Below, piece by piece: positions 1 through 11,639 of a stretch of DNA of 64,000 bases. The notes beneath the pieces were generated by a model, which did no database searches, was not told the origin of the DNA, and saw nothing but the letters and a program-made list of their open reading frames with translations. A program made the position numbers and the translations under genes. The number at the start of each line of letters is the position of its first letter. Positions within the stretch are counted from its first letter, which is position 1. The stretch comes from Cololabis saira (taxonomy: Eukaryota; Chordata; Actinopteri; Beloniformes; Belonidae): positions 34,627,861 through 34,691,860 of the forward strand of contig NC_084606.1 of the NCBI RefSeq assembly GCF_033807715.1. The letters are read 5' to 3'.

Positions 1-325
1 AGTACAATCTTGAGAAAAAAGTCGAAAAAAAAGTCAAACTGTCGAGGAAAAAGTCGAAATGTCGAGGAAAAAGTCGAAATGTCGAGATTAAAAAATGAAA
101 AAGGAAGAAAAAAAAGAGAAAAAAAAGGAAAAAGAGTAGAAAAAAAGAGAAAAAAAGAAAAAACAGAAGAAAAAAAAAGGTCAAACATTTTTGAAAAAGC
201 TCCAGGAGCCCCCCAGTTATACAGTAACTAATATAGATACATTCAGCATGTGTTGTCTTCATTCTAAGGCTTATACATGACTTTTCATTTTTTGCGGCTC
301 CAGACATATTTGTCCAGACTGTTTT
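1..325. repeat. Partial copy of array-cored hAT-like element (left-truncated by window)
   Basis: Purine-rich GTCGAGGAAAAAGTCGAAATG-type repeats run to about 200. They are followed by a region ending in TTTTTTGCGGCTCCAGACATA that is shared with the full element at 12609-13240. The left end is outside the window and the right terminus is not intact, so no target duplication can be read. Confidence 0.7.
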
Positions 326-1029
326 TTAATTCATTAATTTATTGGTATCAGCACTTTTTAATGCAACAAACTGCAGATTTTTGCACACAGCTGCCAACTT
401 TCTCTCTGTGTTTCTATTGAATGTGTTATGTGTTTGTTATGTGTGTTTGGGCGCGAGCTGCCGAATCAAATTGCCTTTCAAGGCAGGGGTGCAGATCCAA
501 TGTCAGGATTGGGGGGGACACCAACGTGATTTTAATTTTTAGCCAATATGCAACTCATACCATGCCATAAATTGGTAAAGGCTCGCCAAAAATTACTGCA
601 CAGGGAATCATTTATTGTGCTTACCTTTCTTGTTTATTTGTCCTAAACAGCCAACAGTGTGTGTCACTGCTTACTTAACTGTTATATTCCTAAATGATAA
701 TTTTAAGGGTTTTGGGCATGTAGTGTCTACTCATCTCAAATTCTTCTCACCATCTTTATTTTATCCTATGGGACTACTTTATGCACGATCAATTGATATA
801 TGGATGAAATATGGAGCCCTAAAAAAGTAACTAACTGATCATGTTTTAACACAGTTATGGTGGTAAACAGTTCTAAAAAAAAAACCGACCCATTGCTTTC
901 ATTCTGTAACCTCAAAACGCACCGTGGATGTATTATTTTTTTAGAAATATATTTTTAATAAATATTCTACATATTCAACCTTTAGGTCTGAAAATACATT
1001 TGTTCAATTTTGAATAATTTAGGGTATTT
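326..1029. other. Intronic/unassigned AT-rich sequence
   Basis: No exon of the ZP3-like gene was recognised here, although its intron 1 must run leftwards through this stretch. Short open frames have no family resemblance. At 1030-1100 there is a small inverted motif (GGGGAGGACATGTCCCCCCC) that recurs near 29190-29220, so the stretch is probably repeat-derived. Confidence 0.4.
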
Positions 1030-1142
1030 TTATTGGGGGGGGCAATTCATGTTTTTCAGAAATTGGGGAGGACATGTCCCCCCCGAGACATGCACCCATG
1101 CTTCAAGGGATAAATAAAGTTGTTTTGAATGTTGAATCTCAC

Positions 1143-1605
1143 CGACCGTCACTGTGGTCCCGCAGGCCGCCAGCGGGGCCCGGAGCACGTAGTCTCCCCC
1201 GGCGGAGCGCCGGGCGGCGCAGCGCGGCTCCGCCCCACCGTCCAGCCCCAGCCGCAGGCCGGCGGCCCCGGAGGGCCGCCCTCCCCCCTGGCGGAACCGA
1301 GCCCTGACCACCACCACGATGCTGTCCTCCAGACACCTCACCTCCACCGCCCGGCCCCCCCGCTCCCCCGGGGCCTGGTGCTCCCCCGGGGCCTGGTGCT
1401 CCCCCGGGGCCGGGGTCGGGGTCGGGGCCGCGGCGGCTCCGCCGGGATCCTCAACCCGGGACTCGGCTTCCAGGGCAGCCAACTCCGCGTAAGACAGGGA
1501 TAAAGGTTTGGTTTGGTAAGTGTAGCCCTCCGCTGGTAGTAAATTAGACAGAATATAAAGAGGAAATGTGAAACAAACAGGAAAGAGGGACATCATTTTG
1601 TTCAT
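1143..1605 (-). CDS. ZP3-like zona pellucida egg-coat protein, first coding exon (gene continues off left edge)
   Basis: The exon runs from ATG at 1605 down to 1143, where a GTGAGA donor (from 1142) follows codon position 1, giving 154 codons plus one base. An N-terminal hydrophobic stretch (about residues 5-24) is a likely signal peptide. A Pro/Ala/Gly-rich linker with an imperfect APGEHQ repeat follows, then the start of a ZP-N module: VRC, a hydrophobic IVVVV strand, LRLGLDG, EPRC and ACGTTVTV. This cysteine spacing and strand order resemble the ZP3 family, whose members polymerise to build the fish egg envelope. Later exons (rest of ZP-N, ZP-C, cleavage site, membrane anchor) are not in the window. 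The 1030-1142 continuation of the open frame is intron. ZP3-like rather than another ZP paralogue is inferred from this half-domain only. GC content is very high compared with the surroundings. Confidence 0.72.
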
Positions 1606-1706
1606 TTAGAATAACTTTTCTGATAAGTCCAGGTGCAGGAGCACACCTGAGACTAATCAGCCTGATTACTGAGCTGGAACTCTAACAGTTTCTGCTTGGA
1701 AATACT

Positions 1707-2401
1707 CAGTATTCGAGTTGTATAAAAAATCAGCGGGGATGGTGGATTTTATCATATGGGGACAGATAATTTGTACTGATTACAAATAATATAATATATT
1801 ACAAATAATAGCAGTGACCAAAACACCTGCAGAAATACTGCAGGAATGACATAGCAGCAGTTAAATGCAGCCTTCTGTAAGCTTTAAATATCCACTGGGC
1901 TTACATCAAATACATCAAAACACAACAATTAAAAACACTTTTCTGAACTTATCAATATGACTCTGTCCTTCACAGGATAAGTAACATGGATCACTGCAAA
2001 AACATCTCATTACACTTAAAACAAGACTCATCACTGGAAAAAAGAACAATTTTCACCTGTTTCAAGTAGATTTTCACTTAAAATAAGTAGAAAAATCTGC
2101 CAGTGGAACAAGATTTGTTTTTGCTTGTAATGAGAAGATAAATCTTGTTCCACTGGCAGATTTCACTACTTATTTCAAGTGAAAATTTACTTGAAACAGG
2201 TGAAAATTGTCAAATAAGTTATTTTTCTGGTGATGACTCTAAATGTTGAAATAGCAGTAAAACCACATTCATTGATGAAATGACATAAGGGATGGAAAGG
2301 GGGGATGGTAGTTTTACAGGGGGATGATTTGGACCGTTTTTATTTCAGGGGGGATGCCATTCCCCGTCATCCCCCCTCATCCCCCCTCAACTCCAGTACT
2401 G
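1707..2401. mobile_element. Non-autonomous hAT-like element with 8-bp target duplication
   Basis: The element is flanked by GAAATACT at 1699-1706 and 2402-2409. Terminal inverted repeats are CAGTATTCGAGTTG and CAGTACTGGAGTTG (right end reverse-complemented). The core contains a long internal inverted repeat around AATCTGCCAGTGGAACAAG (about 2040-2220) and no transposase. A sister copy lies in opposite orientation at 22043-22803. The insertion is about 100 bp upstream of the ZP3-like start codon and just downstream of the probable cnpy4 polyadenylation site. Confidence 0.9.
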
Positions 2402-2447
2402 GAAATACTCCCAATTCTGAACAGACAACAGTCTTGTTAAAAATTAG

Positions 2448-2453
2448 TTTATT
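2448..2453 (-). terminator. Likely cnpy4 polyadenylation signal (AATAAA on minus)
   Basis: TTTATT on the plus strand reads AATAAA on the minus strand, about 270 nt past the cnpy4 stop codon and just before the target duplication of the 1707-2401 insertion. It is the first canonical signal after the stop. Confidence 0.45.
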
Positions 2454-2724
2454 TGACATAAAAACTGTACATGCTTGTGTAGTAAAAAATGCTGGTATGT
2501 ATCAGATAACACTGATATAAGGAGACGTATTAGAAAAGTCACAGGACAAAATTTTGCAAAAATCTAAGTAAAAATGCACACGATGTAGATGTCATTTTTA
2601 AAGTAGCTTTTTCAGCGATAGATAAACAATGATTAGGTTCAGAGGACTCGGCTGAAAACGTGTTCAAATGCATCATTATGACTTCTGAGGCGTCTTCTGC
2701 GCTTCCTCCATTTGAAAGTGAGCT

Positions 2725-3559
2725 TCAAAGTTCTCCAGCATCATGTGTCCTTCCCTCCTCCTCCTCGTTGGCTTCCTGCTCCTCTGGACTCGTCTCCTCA
2801 GTCGCTGCTTTGATCCCCAGGTCTCCTTTCCACTCCTCCTTTAGACATTCTGCAGGATGGAGAAGAAAAAAAAACACACCCGGAAGTTCAAAGCCTCAGT
2901 TTGTTCTTTGAGGAATGTCCAGATTTTAATGACTGTGTAAAAAGTTTTTTTTTTTTTTTTACATTACTAGAAGTTGCTCTCTTGAACTTCTGTTAAAGTT
3001 TACATGGTAAATAGTTTTCTTATGTGATCCAGTTATTTTAACATGGGGAAAGTGACTCCTTTGTGTAGCTGGAAGTAATTTCTGGAACACAAGGACACAT
3101 GTTTCTCACCTTACTAACTAATTATTTTAGTTTTTTTACTCATTTAGGCTGATTGTGCATTAAAGATTAAAAAAAAAAAAACATTGTGCACTTTTTATTC
3201 AACAGTGCTGAAACACGGGCAAATACACATATGAATGAATTCTTTATTTTCGGTCTTGTACACGTTTTTTACGAAACAAAATGAAAAAGTAAAATAAACA
3301 TTGCTTTTGCCGAAAAAGGTGTAGGCTGAAGCCGTAGCTTATAGTGCCTACTAGGAATGGGTGATATTTTACCGTTCACGATTTACCGTCAAAAAAAATT
3401 CCCCACGGTAAGAATTTATCATCTCGCGGTAAAAACAATAAATTCCCGTTGATGATGTTTTTGTGTAAAACTGATTTATGGATCTGCGTTAAATCCACGC
3501 ACAACGTACGTGAAGGAAGGAAGGAAGGAAGGGAGGGAGGGAGGAAGGAAGGAGCCTGA

Positions 3560-3607
<48 letters not shown>

Positions 3608-5469
3608 AATGAGCCTGAAAGAAAGAAAGAAAGAAAGATAAATTCCCATTGATGACGTTTAGTAGTATTTAGTATCTTTTAGAGCAGTGTTTTGGGGGCT
3701 CCAAAGACTGAATGTGGTGATAGATTTATAGTTAAAAAGGTGGAGTTGAATTTTTTTATTTTTTTTTTAAATCGTCATTTTTATCGTTATCGGGATAAAT
3801 GCCAGAAATTATTGTGATACATTTTTTAGTCCATACCGCCCATCCCTAGTGCCTACCCTTTTTATCATGTGATCAGCTTAAATATGAGACATTAGCATTA
3901 CTCCGTGGAATCAATCAATGCATAAAGAAGACAAAAATAAATAAGACAAAATATAAAATTGAGGTTTCACATTCTAGAATGTTTTTGATAATATATTTTA
4001 TAGTTTGGTGTTTTATATTTATTTACAATATTTTCTTTAAAACATTTTCTTAAACTTGAAGATAGAACTGCACATTTTTAGGTCGTTATCACAACTATTC
4101 CATATTTCTCTTGCCTTAATTGATGTCCATCTCTTTTTAATATTAGTTCTTGCTGTCGTCGTCTCAAACATGAATTTCCCCCTCAGGTCATAGCGGGTTT
4201 CTTTTATTTGGAACAATTCCTAAATGTAGTTTGGAAGCAGTTTCTGCTGGGCTTTAAAGGCAAATAAAACAGTTTTCTGCAGCTTTTATTGCTATTGATT
4301 GAAGCATCAGCGATAGTAGGCTGCTCTTTCATGTCAGTGTAACTTTCGTTACCTTGGTCTGATGTCTCGAGGACGTGGTTTCCACAGAGGAACTTCTCAA
4401 GATTCTGGTCCTGATGATGGAAGTACCAGTCCTCCACCACCTCCTCGTACTCCTCCAGCATCGTCTCACACTGAGTGCACAACACGAAACCTCTGAACGG
4501 TCTGAGACGTCGGCATTTATAGATACAGACATTTACATCTTATATAGCGGTCTGTTTCTAGATGTGTTTGGTTTTTTTTTTTATTGCAGCTGCTGTATCA
4601 TGTTTCACAAATGTGACTAAAAAGATGAATCAGTGCTGCTGCTTATGTCTCAGTCTGTTTAACGTTTGTGATGTTTTTACCAGAACATTAAAAATGGGTC
4701 AAAATTAAAAAAAGTGAACTTTCATACCTGCTTTTTCATGGTTGTCACCTCCACAGAGGGTTCGTCCCACAGCTCATACGGCAGGCCCAGGTCCACCTTA
4801 ACTCCTTTGTGGACCAGATTCCTCAGTGTGGTCATGGTCTGGCTGGAGCCCTGCAGTCACACACGTGCAATTAAAAGACAAAAAATTGAAAATGAGATGC
4901 TTTCACTCATGAATTTACCCTTTAGCACTGAACTTTTGACCACTGGGAGCTGATTACTGTTTAATATCAGATTGAATGAGTGGTGACTTAATAAAAATCT
5001 GCTAAAACCAAGCTGTGAGTTAGGAAGACAGTGTAACGTGATCAGCAGACGGCTCACCTTGGCGTACCTGAGGCTGCCAGGTCTCTCAGCGTGGACGCTG
5101 TACTGCAGGATGCGCTCACATATGTTGTCCACCGCCTCAGTCAGACGAGTTTCCCTGAATTCAGACACGCAGGTTTACAGGACTGTCTCAGAAAATTAGA
5201 ATATTGTGATTTTCTGTAATTCAATTACAAAAACAAAACTGTCATACATTCTGGATTCATTACAAATCAACTGAAATATTACAAGCCTTTTATTATTTTA
5301 ATATTGCTGATCATGGCTTACAGCTTAAGAAAACTCAAATATCCTATCTCAAAAAATTTGAATATTCTGGGAATCTTAATCTTAAACTGTAAACCATAAT
5401 CAGCAATATTAAAATAATAAAAGGCTTGCAATATTTCAGTTGATTTGTAATGAATCCAGAATGTATGAC

Positions 5470-5500
<31 letters not shown>

Positions 5501-6130
5501 TTACAGAAAATAAAGAACTTTATCATAATATTCTAATTTTCTGAGACAGTCCTGTATGTGCTGGCGTCTCACACAAGTTAAAATCAGAGCTGCAGACTGT
5601 TAAAAGCTGGAGATCATCCAGGTTTTCACCCCACAGAGCTCAGTTTAGTGGATTTTTTTTCTCCTTTTTTAATAAAGCCAGCTCAGCCACAAGCCATAAA
5701 GTTAATCAGTACATGTGGCAGTGAAATGTGGCCAGCCTTGTGCAGCCTGCTTGAACTTACGAGGTGTTGTATTTGATCTTCCTCCTCCTCCTGCCTGTGT
5801 CCAACACTTCTCCCAGCTCCAGCACTTCTCTGGAGCGACCACTTTTCTCCAGAGCATCCTGCAGCTCCACCGTCAAAAACTTACACACTGGGGCAAAAAA
5901 AAAAAAGAAAAATACAAACTTTGAAACGAGTTTTCATTTATTTGACAGGTTTAAAGTCGGACACAGAGGATACAGATGGTGCACACACATTACTAAACAA
6001 ATACCACATAGCTCTGATGGTAATACATGTTTGTTCTCGTTTTACCTTCACATTTATTCGGCAGTCTTTCATCTTCATTCGCCGTAACAAACCCGTAGAC
6101 ACAAAGCAACGAGAAAATAAAAACGTTCAT
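2725..6130 (-). CDS. cnpy4: Canopy FGF-signalling regulator 4-like, complete, six exons
   Basis: Coding exons, 5' to 3' on minus: 6130-6046, 5887-5761, 5154-5058, 4850-4728, 4470-4353, 2849-2725. All have GT-AG junctions and join in frame to 224 codons plus TGA. Residues 1-17 form a signal peptide. The mature protein begins [13 protein letters not shown] and has the six saposin-like cysteines expected of canopy proteins (C27, C30, C83, C145, C173, C185). The central [20 protein letters not shown] and [13 protein letters not shown] blocks, and [10 protein letters not shown] with DWYFHHQ, match canopy 4 better than canopy 3. Canopy 3/4 proteins are ER-resident partners of Toll-like receptors that affect receptor surface delivery. 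The acidic tail ends AGEL, a weak KDEL-like retrieval signal. Intron 2 holds a palindromic MITE and intron 5 a hAT-like element. The choice of canopy 4 over canopy 3 rests on recalled family motifs. Confidence 0.93.
3352..3848. mobile_element. hAT-like MITE in cnpy4 intron 5
   Basis: Flanked by GTGCCTAC at 3344-3351 and 3849-3856, a perfect 8-bp duplication. Ends are TAGGAATGGG and TAGGGATGGG (reverse complement of the right end). The body contains TTTACCG repeats and a purine microsatellite at 3513-3640. No coding capacity. Confidence 0.88.
3513..3640. repeat. GAAGG/GAAA purine microsatellite
   Basis: Runs of GAAGG/GGAGG units are followed by GAAA units, interrupted by GAGCCT. It lies inside the 3352-3848 element. 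Confidence 0.9.
5178..5554. mobile_element. Palindromic TA-flanked MITE, copy 1 (cnpy4 intron 2)
   Basis: Starts CAGGACTGTCTCAGAAAATT and ends with its reverse complement, flanked by TA on both sides. The two halves are near-complementary along their whole length, and the right half has a long poly-T. The TA duplication suggests Tc1/mariner-type mobilisation; no transposase is present. Confidence 0.9.
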
Positions 6131-6300
6131 TGGTCTGGTTTGCTTTAAAATCAGCTCTAAATCTGAGTCACATCAGCATCAGCCACATCTGCACAACTCA
6201 TTTGCAGCTACGCATGCGCGTCGTGTCCCGGCAGCGCGACTAATCGACGGTCGATGTCTCGATCTCAGGGAAGAGCATCGATCCCAGAAAAGCTCTTAAA
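6131..6300 (-). promoter_or_regulatory. Probable cnpy4 5' UTR/promoter region
   Basis: The sequence immediately upstream of the cnpy4 start is locally CpG-containing (GCGCGTCGTGTCCCGGCAGCG near 6220), unlike its AT-rich surroundings. A self-complementary GTCGAC-like motif (TCGACGGTCGA) sits near 6245. No TATA box is obvious. Confidence 0.35.
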
Positions 6301-6664
6301 CCCTTATTAACAAAGTAAACGCGTTTAAATCCAAAGTTTTATTAAAGTCACATGCAGCCACGTGTTTCTGGCGGAAACAAGCTTTAAAAAGCTAGTTAAA
6401 CATTTGTTTTTCTTGTAAAGAGGCAGTTCAGCTCCAGAGTCTAAAAACATAACGGAAAAATGATTAATTAAAACTATGGTAATACAATAAATAAGATATA
6501 AAGGTACAGTATTCTTATTTCAGTTGTATTTTAGGTGACTGCAAGTATATAACAGATTAATTATGAGGAAAAATATTAATTCAAGAGATAAGAATAATTA
6601 AACATAATATATAAATTATTTATGTATTATTTTTGAAGACGTTACTGAAACGATAACCATTGAA

Positions 6665-6695
<31 letters not shown>

Positions 6696-6911
6696 GTATT
6701 AGTATTAGTTGTAGTAGTATTAGTAGTAGTTATAGTAATAGTATTATTATTATCAGTAGTGGTATGATTATTATTAGTATCATCATCATTATTATTATTA
6801 TTATCGTTATAACTGTATTTGTATATATTCATTTATTTTTGTATATAGACATGTATATAAATGTGTGTGTATGTGTATGCTTATATATATGTATATGTAT
6901 GTGAATATGTA
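6301..6911. other. Intergenic AT-rich spacer with ATT microsatellite
   Basis: No gene seen. An imperfect ATT/AGT trinucleotide repeat spans about 6665-6805, followed by TATGTA-rich sequence. Confidence 0.6.
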
Positions 6912-7278
6912 CAGGACTGTCTCAGAAAATTAGAATATTGTGATAAAGTCCTTTATTTTCTGTAATGCAAAAATGTCATACATTCTGGATTCATTAAAAA
7001 TCAACTGAAATATTGCAAGCCTTTTATTATTTTAATATTGCTGATCATGGCTTACAGTTTAAGAAAACTCAAATATCCTATCTCAAAAAATTTGAATATT
7101 CTGGGAATCTTAATCTTAAACTGTAAACCATAATCAGCAATATTAAAATAATAAAAGGCTTGCAATATTTCAGTCGATTTGTAATGAATCCAGAATGTAT
7201 GACATTTTTGTTTTTTTAATTGCATTACAGAAAATAAAGAACTTCATCACAATATTCTAATTTTCTGAGACAGTCCTG
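6912..7278. mobile_element. Palindromic TA-flanked MITE, copy 2
   Basis: Same family as 5178-5554: CAGGACTGTCTCAGAAAATT at the left, its complement at the right, TA at 6910-6911 and 7279-7280. Inverted halves are nearly complete. Confidence 0.9.
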
Positions 7279-7488
7279 TATGGATGGGTGTGTATGTGTG
7301 TACATAAATGCAAATACAAACTGTAAGTGTTTGTATGGATGTGTATGTAGGAGGGGGTATATATGCATATTTGTGTATTTGTGTACATAACTGTGAATTG
7401 TGATAAAGTACATAACACCAAATAAGATAATATCACAACAAATGACAAAGGACTATTATGCATAGTCTAAAAGATATCCACACATGGA

Positions 7489-7631
<143 letters not shown>

Positions 7632-7889
7632 AAATGCATATACATGCTTAGGGTTTTACCAAACTTGGTAGATGTTCCTGTCTAGAATAAAAGGAATGAT
7701 CTAATAAAAGCACGTGAGCTTGGATGTGCTGAAGCCATTTGATCCAAATGTATTTATATTTTTCTTTATCAAGAGGCTGTGAGTGTTCTTTAAATCATTT
7801 TTACTGTGTTATTTGAGATGCCCACAGCCGGTGTAGTCTAAAATTAAAAACAGAGAATAGCCTAATTTTAGCTTTATTCTGCTTTGGTG

Positions 7890-8210
7890 AGCGGTGTGTT
7901 TTTGCTGCTCATGAGAGCTTGAGCTGGTGAGAGCGGTGGGCGAGCAGCCTGATCCAGCAGTGAAGCAGTTAAAATAGAAGGTGCTCGCCTCTCCGTTTCT
8001 CAGGTGTCAGGGGCAGCACGTTCGACAGCCACGGATCCTCCACAAGTCTGTGAGGAAGAAGAGGAAGAGAGGAGGGAAGGGAAGAGAAGCCAGGAATGAG
8101 AGGATGAGGCTGTGTTGAAATGAAGACAGAGAGGAAAAGAAACAAGAAGAAGTGACAAGAAGAGGGGGAAAGACTGCACCGTCACCAAACAACAGAGCAG
8201 AAATGATAGC
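7890..8210 (+). other. Candidate non-coding leader exon upstream of the calpain gene
   Basis: A GC-richer patch with a perfect GTAAGT donor at 8211 (GATAGCT/GTAAGT). It has no long open frame. It could be the first untranslated exon of the calpain-5-like gene, whose first coding exon is preceded by an acceptor at 17076-17077. This is inference from splice-site quality and position only. It ends about 250 bp before a hAT-like insertion. Confidence 0.28.
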
Positions 8211-8462
8211 TGTAAGTGATGCACACACATAGAAACACATTTGAAAAGCATTTTCTGTGTGTTTGACTAAAAATGTGAACAATTTTCACACAGGTTTTTA
8301 AAGGTTAACATGTCTGAAACTCCAAAGAAAGTGCAGGACAAATTAATTTTCAGGTATGAATGTGTTATGTCCCTCTTTGTGGTGTCTATTGTCTGAGCTG
8401 AAGGAGATACAATTACACAGACATCGACCCTAGAAGCTGTTACATAAACACACACTCAAATG

Positions 8463-9211
8463 CAGAGGTGGGTAGAGTAGCCAAAAATTGTACTCAAGTA
8501 AAAGTACTGTTACTTCAGAATAATATGACTCAAGTACAAGTAAAAAGTAGTCATCCAAATAATTACTTGAGTAAAAGTAAAAAAGTACTTGGTGAAAAAA
8601 CTACTCAAGTACTGAGTAACTGTTGAGTAACGTCTGATTTATTTTTTTAACACAACCATTCAAACAGACAAAAGTACAAAATAATCATCTTCAGGTAAAT
8701 TAAATCAATAAAATAATACAATTAATTAAAATTAATAAAAAACAAAAAATAGCTTAAATTCAAATAATCTTAAAGTAAATTCAAGTACTTTAATAAATAA
8801 TAAAATAAATAAAATAATAACAGAATAGTAATTAAGCAAAAAATGTCCTGTTTTAAATTTTCTTTTTTAACCAGGCAGAACTAGAACAAGCCCATGAACT
8901 CAAAGAAACTCTGTGTGTGTTTGAGTCTGTGTAAATGTGACAAAACATGCAAAAACAAACATTTTTCCCAAAGAATCACTCAGTGATGTCATGAGATTGA
9001 CGCGTACGTGGATAAAAGGGATAAAAGAAAAGTAACAGCTCAACGTAGCCTAATGTAGCGGAGTAAGAGGAACAGTTTCTTCTTCACAAATCTACTCAAG
9101 TAAAAGTAAAAAGTATAGTGATTCAAAACTAATCCTAAAAGTACAACATTTCCCAAAACTTACTCAAGTAAATGTAACGGAGTAAATGTAACTCATTACT
9201 ACCCAGCTCTG
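8463..9211. mobile_element. hAT-like element, CAGAGGTGGGTAG family, long copy
   Basis: Flanked by CTCAAATG at 8455-8462 and 9212-9219. Ends are CAGAGGTGGGTAG and its near complement (CTACCCAGCTCTG). The body is rich in CAAGTAAAAGTA-type repeats. A shorter copy is at 39455-39945. Confidence 0.92.
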
Positions 9212-9280
9212 CTCAAATGATACAGAGTGAGAAAAGCTGCTGTAAGCTGCACTAATCTTTATTTCCTCTTCCACATCCAG

Positions 9281-9472
9281 GTCCAGGTAGAGAACAACAC
9301 AGAGTTAAGTACCAGGTGGAGATGCCCCAAACGCTCCTGACAGATCCAGAGGAAAGACGAGGACCGAGTCGTTGTGGAAGCAGCCAGTCGGCCTTCAAGA
9401 CCTGACCCCGGTTCAGAGGAGAACGAGATGGATATGTGCAGCCGGCTTTGTTTGTCACAGACCGTGAGTGGA
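9281..9472 (+). other. Candidate second non-coding leader exon
   Basis: A pyrimidine-rich tract ending CCACATCCAG precedes 9281, and a GTGAGT donor lies just past 9472 (GACCGTGAGT). The enclosed 190 bp is GC-rich and unlike the flanking repeats. No long open frame. It may belong to the leader of the calpain gene; RNA evidence is needed. Confidence 0.25.
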
Positions 9473-9619
9473 CGGCTCTGAAAAGGATCTTCACAAGGAC
9501 TAACAGATGCTGAATTTACTGCTGGAGCTAAACACAAAGCCTCAACCGAAGAAAGGCAGTGGATAAACTTCTAAAAGGTGAAAAAACAGATATTCATCCA
9601 ATATGAAGAAGCTGTTATA

Positions 9620-9998
9620 CAGGACTGTCTCAGAAAATTAGAATATTGTGATAAAGTCCTTTATTTTCTGTAATGCAATTTAAAAAAAACAAAAATGTCA
9701 TACATTCTGGATTCATTACAAATCAACTGAAATATTGCAAGCCTTTTATTATTTTAATATTGCTGATTATGGTTTACAGTTTAAGATTAAGATCCCAGAA
9801 TATTCCCAGAATATTCTATTTTTTTGAGATAGGATATTTGAGTTTTCTTAAGCTGTAAACCATGATCAGCAATATTAAAATAATAAAAGGCTTGCAATAT
9901 TTCAGTTGATTTGTAATGAATCCAGAATGTATGACATTTTTGCATTACAGAAAATAAAGGACTTTATCACAATATTCTAATTTTATGAGACAGTCCTG
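9620..9998. mobile_element. Palindromic TA-flanked MITE, copy 3
   Basis: CAGGACTGTCTCAGAAAATT family, TA at 9618-9619 and 9999-10000. The right terminus has one substitution (TTTTATGAGACAG). Confidence 0.9.
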
Positions 9999-10000
9999 TA

Positions 10001-10491
10001 TTTATAAGATAATCCCTGTAAAAATGCCCTGCTTGTTTTGGTCACTTGACATTTAACACAATGGTCTGTCATGATCTGATTCACTTCTTAGAAAGTAACA
10101 CGGCTCAAAATTGGATACTGGACTTGTTTGTTTTCGCTTCATCAGTGCGTTAACGGCGTAGCTAATGCGTTAATGTTTATTTGGAGTTGTAGGTGTCTGG
10201 TTTTACGCTTATTGGGAAGAACATGCAGACACATGAGCTCATTCTCGTAACTGTTTATGAACCAGAGCTCCTGACGCTTAATCACATCCTCCTCCTGTTA
10301 CAAAACATGTCACATACGGCCGTGCAGCATTTATAGTTATTTCTGGCGATATGAAAAATTAATAAGATCATTTACATGATGGTATGGATGCCTTATTAGC
10401 GTGACATAGTTTCTAGTTTTTAACCGCTACGTGCACAGATGAATGAACAGTCAATGAAGAGTTTAGATTCAAAGAAACTGTTAAACGAGAT
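10001..10491. other. Unassigned spacer
   Basis: No exon, RNA gene or clear repeat boundary was seen. Confidence 0.4.
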
Positions 10492-11090
10492 CAGGGGTCG
10501 GCAACCCAACATGTTTTAGAGCCGTATATATACCAAAAACACAAAAAACAAATATGTCTGGAGCCGCAAAAAATGAAAAGTCTTGTATCAGCCTTAGAAT
10601 GAAGACAACAGATTTTTTTTTCATGATGCACTTCGAGAAAAAAGTCGAAATGTTGAGAAAAAAGTAAAAATGTTGAGAAAAAAGTCGAAATGTTGAGAAA
10701 AAAGTAAAAATGTTGAGGAAAAAAGTCGAAATGTCAAGGAAAAAGTCAAAATTACGAGAAAAAAGTCGAAATTTCGAGAAAAAAGTTGAAATGTCGAGAT
10801 TAAAAAGGAAAGGAAAAAGGAAGAAAAAAAGAGAAAAAGAGAAAAAAAGGAAAAAAAGAAGAAAAAAAGGAAGAAAAAAATCTCGAGAAAAATGTCGAGA
10901 AAAAAGTCAAAATGTTGAGAAAAAAGTTGAAATGTTGAGGAAAAAAGTCAAAATGTCGAGGAAAAAGTGAAAATTTTGAGAAAAAAGTCGAAATGTTGAG
11001 AAAAAAGTCAAAATGTCGAGAAAAAAGTCGAAATGTTGAGAAAAAAGTCAAAATGTCGAGAAAAAAGTCGAAATGTTGAGAAAAAAGTCT
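10492..11090. mobile_element. Array-cored hAT-like element, right-truncated copy
   Basis: Left end is CAGGGGTCGGCAACC as in the 12609-13240 element, in opposite orientation to it. The core is an array of about 16-20 bp units such as GTCGAGAAAAAAGTCGAAATG, running to about 11085. The expected right terminus is missing, so the copy is truncated. Confidence 0.75.
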
Positions 11091-11639
11091 GAACTAGAGC
11101 AATAGACAAAGCAAACCCCTTGTTGTTATTGTTGTTTTCTTTATGCCCTTAAAGTGTCTAAAACACTTCACTTAAGTTTTGCATGTTAAAGTTAGCAAAA
11201 GTCAAACTTTATATTTTTATCCTGCCAAATCAGATGGTGACTTGTTTTTTTTTTTTTTAGTTTGGACTGGTGTAAATGCAAAAAGGGCTTCAAAGTAAGA
11301 ATATCTGACATACATTCATTTAAAATGTAAGAGAGCATTTGAGTATATTTCTTTTTGATGGCCATTATAAGTAGTTCTTAACCCCATAATGCTGAGTCAG
11401 ACGGGCCAAAGTCCTTTTTATTTAAAGTGAAAGTGAAAGTTGTCACAGCTGGTTGCTGTTTTATCCAGGAACTTTTCTGTCACAATTACCAAAACCCAAA
11501 TAAATCATCATCATCATCATAAATATGTGAGTGAAGCAAAAAAATCAATAATGAATGAAAAAGAAACTGAAAGGGAGGAAGTGAGAATTTCTTTCTAAAA
11601 CCTTTGAGACCACGTTTGATGATCAGATGACTTTCTGGA

